64,000 nt of DNA. Source: Heloderma charlesbogerti. Lineage: Eukaryota > Chordata > Lepidosauria > Squamata > Helodermatidae. Made by a program: the position numbers and the translations under genes. Under the pieces are notes generated by a model. The model had not been told where the DNA came from and did not search any database. It saw nothing but the letters and a program-made list of their open reading frames with translations. Positions 55,868 through 64,000 of this stretch are shown in pieces (positions within the stretch are counted from its first letter, which is position 1; every line of letters begins with the position of its first letter). Where the stretch lies: assembly GCA_026122225.1 (NCBI GenBank), contig JANEZZ010003061.1:682001-746000 (forward strand), in the 5' to 3' direction.

Positions 55868-56065
55868 TAGATTTATTTATTTATTTGATTTATGAGCCGC
55901 CCATCTGGCTGGCTACCTGGCCACTCTAGGCAGCGCACAATACTAATAACAAATTTACATAATCAACTGAAAAAAAAACTGCTCTAAAAATCCCTAACCC
56001 ACCCCAAATGCCCTCCTGAACAGCCATGTTTTTAAAGCCTGGCAGAAGATCATCAAAGAGTAACG
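55868..56065 (-). mobile_element. L2 LINE 3' end
   Basis: Tail tttatttatttatttgattt, then gccgcccatctggctggcta, cactctaggcagcgcaca, taacccaccccaaatgccct, cctgaacagccatgttttta. A diverged match to 38731-38940. Confidence 0.9.
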
Positions 56066-56206
56066 AATGTAGTAGCAGTGGCTAATGGCTGTGGTTAACT
56101 TCCCCCCTCAACAGATCTGTCATATTTCTACCCCACCCCCAAATAATGCAATAATTAACATGAGAAAGGCTAACCTATGTACACACCCTTAACATTGATT
56201 TAATGA
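56066..56206. other. Unassigned sequence
   Basis: No feature recognised. Confidence 0.5.
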
Positions 56207-56525
56207 GAATAGAATTATAGAATTGGATGCTATTGAGTCTAATACCCTGCTCAGTGCAGGAAATCTAGAGTTCCAGCATCCCCAACAGATGGCTGTCCAG
56301 GTTTTCCTTGAAGACATTCAGTGGGGGAGAGCCCACTATCCTCCAGGTAATTGGCTTGATTGTCAAACTGCTCTGATGATCAAGAGGTTTCTCCCAATGT
56401 CCTACCCAAACCTACCTTCCTGTAACCTAAGCCCTTTAGATCCCATTCTGCTCTCTGGGGCAGCAGAGAATAAGTCTTTCCCTTCTATGTGAGAGCCCTT
56501 CAGGTATTTGGAGGCATCTATATTA
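56207..56525 (-). mobile_element. CR1 LINE 3' end
   Basis: Begins agaatagaattatagaattg, the reverse of the CR1 terminus; then ctgctcagtgcaggaaatct, tggctgtccaggttttcctt, gaagacattcagtgggggag, ttcccttctatgtgagagcc, cttcaggtatttgga. Older than 19020-19545. Confidence 0.85.
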
Positions 56526-57649
56526 AAAATATTTTAATATACAGTGTTGTTGATAGCGCAAACAGTGGCAGGAACCCTGCACACCATATAAGCAGAAGCT
56601 GTCTACATTATGAGCGGGGGTTGGGGGAACGGGACTTGGGGCTGGCTAATAAAAGGAGAGAAGCAGGCAAGAGACTGGCCTCCTATATTCCAATGTTATT
56701 TCTGAACTCTGCACTCAGATGGTGAACCAAATAGTTAGGGCTATTTATCTTTTTAACAGGTCTTTGCCATGACTGGACATAGGAGAAAAAAATATTCTCC
56801 CTCACCCCATGTATTTGATGCCTCTCCAAAGCACAGTTTGGGAGAAGTATTCTGGCTGGCAACCAGCCCAGTGGAGCCAGGCTAATCTTTGCTTTGATGT
56901 TGTGAGTCTGTGTACAAGATTGGCAACTTCTTTGCAGACAAACCTACTCTTATTCCACTTGACCTGAGGGGCTGCTAATTTTGAGTACTAAGTCAGAGCT
57001 GAAACATGCCATGGGTGCAGTTAACTCTGGATTGCTCATGGATGGGTGTAAATATTCTGGCCACAGCACAGAAGTTTGGGTTTCCCACAAGGACAACTGT
57101 ATAAACCTGAAATAGAAAGCTAGCAGTTGCAGAGAGATGTGATGTTCCTTGAATATTAGATGGAACCACTTCCTCCTTCATAACCCCATTTGCTTTTGTT
57201 CTGTCTCGTCTGCCATATGGATACAGTATAAGATTTCCAGTTCCTATTATTGTTTCATCATATTTAGTTTGGAGCTGCAAGCTTCAATCAATACAATAAA
57301 TCAAAAACATTTTTAAGAAATATCCATTGGCGAATTCTCCCGTGCAGGCTCCAAATGAGTGGGAGAGTGTATTAATTTCAGTGGGGCATGTGCAGACGGA
57401 TTTCTTAGTGGATTGAGCTCTTAATTAATTGATCAGTTTCAGCTAAATGAGTGGGTGGGTATTAGTGTGTGTGTGTGCGTGTGTGTGGAGGGGAGGCAGT
57501 GATTTCACAGTACACTTCTATATTTCTTGAAGCTGGTTTGTTTCTGTCATGTTACTGTAATAGGGAACACAAACCAAATCATTTCTTGAGTTTCTTATCA
57601 CAGTCTTGTGAGTAGAGATATCAGCGTGGGTCCTCTTAGACAATACCTG
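56526..57649. other. Unassigned sequence with a GT microsatellite
   Basis: A (GT)n tract lies at 57461-57486. Otherwise no feature recognised. Confidence 0.5.
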
Positions 57650-58094
57650 TAGGGGTGGTGGAGAAATCTGCAAGGGAACCAAATGAGTTCAGTTTTTTTA
57701 TGAATTGGATCTGCTGATTCTGCAGTAGACCAGCTTTTCCCCTGTTGGGCGGATTCTGTGGACTTGTGGACCATTTTTCTAACCTTCAGGAATTTTGTGC
57801 AGATTTTGTTATAGAAAAATACACAATTTTTTAAAAAAATGTCTGAAAATGTGCATTTTCCCCATAGGCTGAAGCATGAAAATGCGCATTTGGGGGGAAT
57901 TTGCACATTTTGGGGCAATTTGTGCATTTTTGAATGTGTGAATTTGCACAAATCCACATTGCACAAATGCAAATTTGCACAAATTCAGAAACTAAAAATC
58001 TGATTCCATTGATGGACAGACAGCAGAATGTAAGGTGCCTCACAATCTGCGAAACACAGATGTAATAGCTCTTACACAATCCGTACATCCCTGA
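57650..58094. mobile_element. hAT-like MITE (tgtgcattttc modules)
   Basis: Right end cgtacatccctga, reversed tcagggatgtacg. Inside are repeated modules gaaaatgtgcattttcccca, gcatgaaaatgcgcatttgg, tttgcacattttggggca and gtgaatttgcacaaat. It matches the reverse of 36551-36895. The left border is uncertain. Confidence 0.6.
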
Positions 58095-58665
58095 ATACCT
58101 CTTAAGACCTGACATAGGATTATTAATCTTGAAGTGATGTGTTTCAGTGGGAACTGAGATGACCCAAGAAGGTATACATGATGGACAGAAATTACTCCTA
58201 TTTCTTTCCAGAAGATTGGGGAGGGGGGCAAATCAGGTCACTGTTTGTAAGCAGGAAGCAAAAGGACAAGCTTACATTTTTTGGAGTAAGACTGAATGAG
58301 ACAAACATTCTTGTTCTCTGCAAGAATCCTATGATGGTGGTGGGTTCTGCAAGAAATCTGGTCGGGGGAGAAGTATCTTTTGGGGTGTTAAGCTATGAAA
58401 CTTTCACTTGTGTTCAACCTGATTATTTGTAAATAAATGCAAATATGACAAAATAAGTCTCCTTCTCCTGTGACCTCATTTAAAAGAGACCAAAACCCTT
58501 GGTCAAAATGTTTGCATCTCCTGGAATTTTCACAGCACAGTGAAAGGGGGTGCGAGGGTGTAGCAATATTAAAGATGGTGGAACCTTCTATGAGTGGATG
58601 GTAATTTTCAGTTTATTGCATTCGAACTTATATCACACTTCACTATATTAAAACACCTTTTTGGG
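58095..58665. other. Unassigned sequence
   Basis: An 84-codon plus frame (58178-58432) followed by gtaaataaatgcaaa has no motif I recognise. Confidence 0.45.
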
Positions 58666-58667
58666 AT

Positions 58668-58765
58668 TTTCGTAATATATTTATTTAAAATATTTTTTGT
58701 CTGCCTTTCAAGGCAGGAGCCCTCCCAAGGTGGCATACAACAACAAAACACAATATGCAATGTTA
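58668..58765 (-). mobile_element. LINE 3' tail fragment
   Basis: Reversed tail taatatatttatttaaaata, then gtctgcctttcaaggcagga and cccaaggtggcatacaacaa, the pattern of an L2/CR1 3' end as at 14988. Confidence 0.6.
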
Positions 58766-58829
58766 TTTTAAATTAATTGTTTATTTAATTGCTTAAGAGA
58801 TGATTATCAACCAAACATTCTTTAAGCTC

Positions 58830-59060
58830 TGATTTTATTTTTATCCTGCCCTTCCCTTTCCAAGCTCAGAGAGGCTGGCAAAACAAAGCATTACACACAA
58901 ACCAAGTAAAATCTAAAAACACTAAAAGAATAATAAAACCTATAAGTGAAAACAGCACCCAGCACATTTGCCATATAAAATCTGCCATATAAAACCTCAG
59001 CTTCAAATACTTGGCTGAGCAGATGCATCTTGTATTGCTCATGAAAACCTAGCAGAAATG
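58830..59060 (-). mobile_element. LINE 3' end (L2/CR1-like)
   Basis: ttttatttttatcctgccct, tttccaagctcagagaggct, ggcaaaac, then an A-rich 3' UTR and gctgagcagatgcatcttgt. Diverged. Confidence 0.6.
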
Positions 59061-59580
59061 CATGCTTTGTGCACCTCCCTTGCTGGACCATTCTGCAGCT
59101 TCCATTGAGAGACCCTATTCTGTCCTACTGCTATCTCCTCTTCTTTCTCAAATGGAGACTTTTTAAGTAGGGCTGACTCCATAGCTCATGTGTGCATGTT
59201 TGGATGGGACAAAAGAGGCAGTGTCTGAGTCAGAGCTCTTACATAGTGCACATAATTTGCAAAGTACGCTACCGTTGCTTCCATGCTACAGTCATTAAGC
59301 GCTGCTGATGCATTGCTTTTCTGCAACTAACTAGAATAAGAATTAAAATGGAGGTTCCATACAGCCACTTAATATATGTTACATTATTTGGAAGTTCCTT
59401 GCAAACTTTAACAGCTTGGACCCCTCTACCGAATTCATTAGCTGTCATTTGAGGTGCAAACATGCACAGAGCAAAAGAGCAAAAGTATTTTCTCTACAAT
59501 CCCAGGTTCTTTCGCATTTTGAAACCTTGCACTGAAGTTGTCTTTCTCTTGTGTATCTTGCTTTTTGCAAAAAAAGGAAA
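59061..59580. other. Unassigned sequence
   Basis: No feature recognised. Confidence 0.5.
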
Positions 59581-59792
59581 TGGGTTGGATCCAGACTAAG
59601 GTAGTTGAACTTCATTCCCACTGAAATCAATGGGACTTAAGTCATGACTAATTTGTCCCACTGTATTCAATGGGACCTAAGTTCAGCTAAATTAGGCTGC
59701 TATCCTATATACACTTACTTGGGGGTAAGTCCCATTGAACTCAGTGTGGCTTCCTTCTGATAGGATTGCATCATTAGTCTGGATCCAACCCA
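59581..59792. mobile_element. MITE with 18-bp perfect terminal inverted repeats, holding a second MITE
   Basis: tgggttggatccagacta (59581-59598) and tagtctggatccaaccca (59775-59792) are exact reverse complements. Inner arms are atcaatgggacttaagtcat and tattcaatgggacctaagtt. A further element at 59696-59771 sits inside. Confidence 0.9.
59696..59771. mobile_element. Inner MITE (gctatcctatatacactta family)
   Basis: ggctgctatcctatatacac, ttgggggtaagtcccattga, actcagtgtggcttccttct, gataggattgcatc: ends pair as ctatcctat / ataggatt. Same family as 61806-61897. Confidence 0.75.
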
Positions 59793-60006
59793 TTATTTCA
59801 GAGCTTTGAAACAGTTTTCCTTAATTTTTGTTTGATTGTTACATGCACCTGATTAAAATTATTTTGTCTTTGGTGGGATGAGATTTGGAGGGCTAGCACA
59901 ATCTGGCAATTGCAGCCTATATGTCTGGGAGTATTCACCTTCTGTTTTTATTGGGTCTATTACCTCCTTTTACACTCTCAGACTTTTATTACACTGATTG
60001 TTTAAT
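59793..60006. other. Unassigned sequence
   Basis: No feature recognised. Confidence 0.5.
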
Positions 60007-60147
60007 GCAGTCTTTCCCAACCTGGTGCCCTCCAGATGTTTTGGACATCAATTCCCATCAGCCCCAGCCAGCATAGCTCATGATCAGGAATCCTGGGAGT
60101 TATAGCCCCAAAAATCTGGCAGGTACCAGGTTGGGGAAGGTTGATCT
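60007..60147. mobile_element. Foldback MITE, best-preserved copy
   Basis: gcagtctttcccaacctggt, gccctccagatgttttggac, atcaattcccatcagcccca, then gggagttatagccccaaaaa, ggtaccaggttggggaaggt. Arms of about 55 bases pair almost throughout. Confidence 0.92.
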
Positions 60148-60254
60148 AGGATGATGCCTAAGCTTCCTGCAGCTGTTTTTGACACATTCAGACAAATACA
60201 GCTTTCACTTGGCATAACTTTGTATTATATATAGTTGTCAATTGTTATCATGCT

Positions 60255-60322
60255 ATGTTTAGGAATCCTTGGAAGTGTAGTCCAAAAAGTCTGGGGGGCA
60301 CCAGGTTGGAGAAGACTGATAA
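60255..60322. mobile_element. Foldback MITE, right arm only
   Basis: aatccttggaagtgtagtcc, aaaaagtctggggggcacca, ggttggagaagactgat. The left arm is missing. Confidence 0.75.
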
Positions 60323-60400
60323 TGTGCAGTTTTAATTGTAAGTTGCCTTGGGGGCCCTTGTTAGAGCTCCCATGTGGGGGATATAACTTTTAGAATAAAT
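60323..60400 (+). mobile_element. LINE 3' tail fragment
   Basis: gttttaattgtaagttgcct, tgggggcccttgttagag, gtgggggatataactttta, gaataaa: pattern of an L2-type 3' end. Confidence 0.5.
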
Positions 60401-60407
60401 TTTGTAT

Positions 60408-60427
60408 ATGCATGCATGCATGCATGT
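60408..60427. repeat. (ATGC)n microsatellite
   Basis: Five atgc units, directly visible. Confidence 0.95.
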
Positions 60428-60599
60428 CTCTTCATACACTCATACACTTATGCACACTTATAGAATCTACTGATACATACTACTTTGGATATAATTAAAC
60501 CTTTCCCATTTTATAGAAGCTTCATTCTATGTTTGATAGCCTCATCTAGATACCAGTATAAAAGCCATTTCCCAAGGTTCTGTCACACTCCAGCATCAT

Positions 60600-60692
60600 A
60601 CACAAGTAATGGAATCCAGGACATGGATTGGGGGTTGAACATGATGGCCTTGTAGGCCCCTTCCAACCCTACTATTCTATGATTCTATGACA
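60600..60692 (+). mobile_element. CR1 LINE, last 90 bases
   Basis: gggggttgaacatgatggcc, ttgtaggccccttccaaccc, tactattctatgattctatg. The very end of CR1, strongly 5'-truncated. Confidence 0.92.
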
Positions 60693-61805
60693 TAGATATG
60701 TAGATTTATGTAGAAAGCAAATTCAGGCACTAGATTATTAAAGAGATGGGGCTATGCAAAAAGGGACTGGCTCGGACACTTAATGGTTCCTCTTGAATCT
60801 CTGGAACAAAGTTAATGGGTTGCAATGCAACTCATGGATGTGAGGGGAAAATAACTGACCCTTAGCTAGAGCAATATCCCAGAAGGCATCTCTCTTTTTT
60901 CTTCCATTTACTCCTATGGTGGGGGAAACTACATGTTACACTAGGTTGCATGGCTGTGATCGGTGCTAAATCTGCTCCTAATGTTGGTTATCCCAGTCTC
61001 CTCTGGATTGTGCAGAAAGCACAATGTGTCTTTGTAACGGGACCCACAGAGGGTTATGGAGTCTGCCTACCCTAGTGATGGGCATTTGGGAGCACCACAT
61101 AAGGGAGGCACACCCAGTGGTAATTAAGCCTGTCTCTTTCCTTTGAACTGAACATGAATTTAGGCCTGATGCTCAATGATAGCAGATTAGAGATGAAAAT
61201 TAGTTGTGTTCAGAGCTCATTCCTCTTTTATGCACAGTTCAACTCTTTTTGGATGTTAGCTGTTTTCACTGGCACAAAAATCTTGCAAGAGCTCAGTCAA
61301 GCAAAGAGGAGAATGAAGTAGAAGCTGAGTCCTTGGGAGAGGGCAGAAGAGAACATTGTTCAGTGTCGTGGAAGGTGGGATTTAAAAAATAGCAGTTGAG
61401 ATATGGCCTGATTCTAAAGGGATCCCCAAAGAGTCTGTGCTCTGAGGTGACTGGGAAGGCAGACAGCCAAAAGGGCAAATGAATGCAATATACACTGAAA
61501 TGTCATAACCATCATAAACAAATCTGGTCTAAAAATAAATGCATTTCATGTTCTGTTGTCTAAAATGATGGGAGAAGACTGGGGAATGAACAGAAAGTTG
61601 GTTCTCAAGGGAACTTCTGGATGAGTGTTCATAGCACCTAATGAATTCATCTTTCATTTTTCATCACATGCTTTTTATGTGTCTGCTTCTACCAGTTAAT
61701 GATGAAATAAGGCTGCAACTTGCCCTGATTTCACTTGCTTGGAGAAATCTCTGAGCCCTGTTCATTTGCCTGTGTTCAGAAACAAAATCATGTAAAGATT
61801 CACTT
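60693..61805. other. Unassigned sequence
   Basis: No feature recognised. Confidence 0.5.
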
Positions 61806-61897
61806 ACAATGCAATCCCATACATATCTACTCAGAACTAAGTCCCACTGAGTTGAACTGGGATTACTCCCAGATATGTAGGTATATGATTGCAGCTT
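61806..61897. mobile_element. MITE (gcaatcccatacatatctac family)
   Basis: aatgcaatcccatacatatc, actcagaactaagtcccact, gagttgaactgggattactc, ccagatatgtaggtatatga, ttgca. Ends pair as a hairpin. Confidence 0.8.
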
Positions 61898-62279
61898 TAA
61901 CAAACTATTTGAAGACGTTTGGTTAGCGCGGTATTCCATCTGGCTTATTTTTTTTCCTCACCCGTCTGAGACCCTTGGAAAGCTGCAGATATATTTGAAA
62001 TAGAGCCGTGCTGCCTCTGTTTTTTTCAAGATAATGCATATAACCCAATACTGGAGGATGTGAGAAGCTATTAGCAGTGACAGCCAGGTGAAACCCAGAG
62101 GAAATATATCTCTGAGTACTGGAGACTGGAAACATCAAATGAGTGCTATGCTGCCTTCATGCTTTGTTAGTTTTCAGAGGCAACTGTCTAGCCACTGTTG
62201 GAAACAGCATTGAACCCTTGGTCTGATCCACCAGGGTTGTTTTATACCTGGCCTTTCCACCAAGGACCTCAAACTGGCA
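61898..62279. other. Unassigned sequence
   Basis: No feature recognised. Confidence 0.5.
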
Positions 62280-62690
62280 TAAATAGTTCTATTTCTTGCT
62301 CCTTGTGATGTACAAGAACCTTTAGTGATGTATAAGAATTTCATTTCTCTTCGCAAATCATGCGAACACGTCCCATTCACCATCCTGAATGTGAACGTGA
62401 GCAGGAACACTTTTTCCAAGACATGTTTACAAATTGCTGAATTTGCATCATGTTTACAATGATGTTGTTGTTCTTCTAAATGTGCACTTTGAAATGTGTA
62501 GCAGTTTCATGCATTAGTCAATGGGGGAAAAGTATGCACTTTTGAAAAATATGCATAGGAACCCGCACTTTCCCCATTCAAGGGAGCTGAAAACAAGTCA
62601 GAAACAAAACTTGGGAGCAAGCTGAAACAAGCTTTAAAGTGATTTTTGGAGAATTTAGGCGAGCTCAAAAATCACTGGTTTTCCCTACCT
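62280..62690. mobile_element. hAT-like MITE, diverged
   Basis: Modules aatttcatttctcttcgcaa, atcatgcgaacacgtcccat, atgtgcactttgaaatgtg and gaaaaatatgcataggaacc are shared with 9805-10208 (reversed). Ends not found. Confidence 0.5.
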
Positions 62691-62694
62691 CCTT

Positions 62695-62758
62695 GTAAGA
62701 TAGGCTATGCCCAAGCCATCTAGTGAGCTTTATGGTTGAGTGGGCATTTGAATTTGGG
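62695..62758 (-). mobile_element. MIR-like SINE, part 1 (split by an LTR)
   Basis: gtaagataggctatgcccaa, gccatctagtgagctttatg, gttgagtgggcatttgaatt. Resumes at 63298. Confidence 0.7.
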
Positions 62759-63297
62759 TGTCAGGGTGGAAACTGAGCTGATAGAACCCTAGAGCAGTTC
62801 TGATTCTGAGGAGGAACAGCAATCCGTGGGAAAGGAGCACGCTCATCTCTCACAGGCACAGCAGCTGGCAGAGATTCCTCCTGCCAGCATTCCTGAGATT
62901 GATAGTGACCCTGGCAGTGAGAGAGCGCTGGAGGGGGGCTTGCTGGACGCTCGACGCCGATGCTGGGAGCGACGACAGCTGGAGGGCGCGGAAAGGAGGC
63001 GTAGCGCTTGTTTGGCGCGCAGGCAACGGTCACGTCCTGAGGACCCAAGGGAAAGAGGGAGGAACTCTCCCTAGCCCATACGTTCAGGGTCTTCCTGTAA
63101 TTCTCCTTCAAATGGGGACCAACTGCTTAACCTGGAGCATAGGCTACTCTGCTGTTCCTTGCTTAGTTGTTGGTGATTAGCATCTGAAAGAGTCATCAAG
63201 TTGTAAAAGGATTAAAGCCTTGAAAATAATCCTTTTGTCTGTGTCTTGAGTTAGCTATTGGAGTAGACTGAAAGAGGCTGCCAGGGTGCTCTTGACA
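62759..63297. mobile_element. Solo LTR, 539 bp, inside a SINE
   Basis: Begins TGTCAGGGTGGAAAC and ends GTGCTCTTGACA (TG...CA). It separates two halves of one SINE, which fixes its borders. Adjacent 5-mers ttggg and gcggg match at three of five positions, a decayed or doubtful target duplication. GC-rich in the middle. No AATAAA is seen near the end; attaaagcc at 63210 may serve. Frames inside (62761-63180) are not genes. Confidence 0.65.
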
Positions 63298-63352
63298 GCG
63301 GGTCTCCCAAGCCCTGATCTGCTGCTCTAACCACTGCACTATACTAGTTCTC
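63298..63352 (-). mobile_element. MIR-like SINE, part 2
   Basis: gcgggtctcccaagccctga, tctgctgctctaaccactgc, actatactagttc: the reversed tRNA-like head, continuing 62695-62758. Confidence 0.75.
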
Positions 63353-63722
63353 TTTCTTTCTGCAATTCATGTGTTTTTATGAATTGGTACTACCTTTGTG
63401 GTTGTGATATTCATACTCGCATGATAGCATAGATAGCACTATAAAGAAACTGTTCACATGCAGCCTGGTCAAAGTGAGAAAAAAGTCTTTGCCAACCAGC
63501 CATAGTTCTCAAATGGTTGTTCATCAATTGTGTTTTTAAAAACACATTATCTCCCCCAAGGAGATGATCAGTTTTACAAGTGTTCATTTACCTTTGCACA
63601 TCATTGTAAAAGAGCTAGGTATTCCTTTGACAAAAAGAATATAGGAACAATATTTTGCTTCCACAATAAATGATATCTCTCCTGGGGTTGTTAGTTGTCT
63701 TCCAGTTTGTAATATTAGCAGG
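63353..63722. other. Unassigned sequence
   Basis: No feature recognised. Confidence 0.5.
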
Positions 63723-64000
63723 ATGGAATTTTATTTATGTATTTATGTATTTATTTATTTTATCTATTTACAACATTTGTATACTGCTCCACATCTAAAC
63801 AGATTCTGGAGTGGTGAACAAGAGATAAAATGAACAAAGATAAAAAGAATGAAACACAATATTGAAATTATTCTTTAAAAAACAGAGTGCCAATAAAATG
63901 AAGGCTGGTTAACCAAGGAAACCTTCCCGGAAAAGAGCTGTTTTCATCCGGCACTGAAAACAGCCCAGTGTTGGTTTCTGCCTGACTTCTAGAGGCAGGG
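63723..64000 (-). mobile_element. L2 LINE 3' end, running out of the window
   Basis: Tail tttatttatgtatttatgta, then ttgtatactgctccacatct, gattctggagtggtgaaca, gaaaccttcccggaaaagag, gtttctgcctgacttctaga. Matches 14008-14260. Continues past the right edge. Confidence 0.85.

Noticed and set aside
62826..63180. Arg-rich frames (82-116 codons) on both strands
   Set aside because: GC-rich middle of a solo LTR; no match to gag, pol or env motifs.

Overview
The window looks like non-coding nuclear DNA of a squamate reptile, probably a lizard. The diagnostic features are a full-length RTE-BovB LINE, a Sauria-type tRNA SINE whose tail matches the BovB 3' end, and many L2, CR1 and L1 fragments with hAT-like foldback MITEs. 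I found no host gene, tRNA, rRNA or convincing host exon. The stretch is either intergenic or a large intron, and every long open frame belongs to a retrotransposon or to a low-complexity repeat.

Layout. 1-6.3 kb: a MITE cut by the window edge, L2 scraps, a short BovB end and an old CR1 tail. 6.3-12.9 kb: foldback MITEs, an LTR-like block interrupted by a truncated BovB, a hAT-like MITE and a palindromic MITE. 13-21.3 kb: L2 and CR1 3' ends, one CR1 split by a SINE, and a solo LTR (5-bp target duplication) inside a foldback MITE. 21.7-26 kb: three copies of one tRNA-derived SINE. 26.19-29.43 kb: a 3.2-kb BovB with an uninterrupted endonuclease-reverse transcriptase frame and perfect 12-bp target site duplications. 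30.9-36.9 kb: LTR-like sequence and several MITEs. 38.1-43.7 kb: a SINE, then a nearly complete minus-strand L2 LINE whose 5' end is an array of five full and one partial GC-rich units, each with a TATA-like box, followed by a hAT MITE. 44.9-49.2 kb: L2, CR1, an L1 split by BovB, the Sauria SINE, and a near-perfect 56-bp inverted repeat. 52-64 kb: more SINEs, MITEs, L2 and CR1 ends, and a solo LTR inside a SINE.

The elements act as parasites and partners rather than an operon. BovB encodes the enzyme thought to copy both itself and SINEs that share its tail. L2 carries its own endonuclease and reverse transcriptase but is dead here: one in-frame stop, and a deletion that removes the RT motif A aspartate. 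MITEs have no proteins and depend on transposases encoded elsewhere.

The observations most worth follow-up are the tandem promoter-like monomers on the L2, the apparently intact BovB, and the fresh inverted duplication beside the Sauria SINE. Family names were assigned from recognised motifs and termini without a library search; boundaries of old fragments are approximate to tens of bases.
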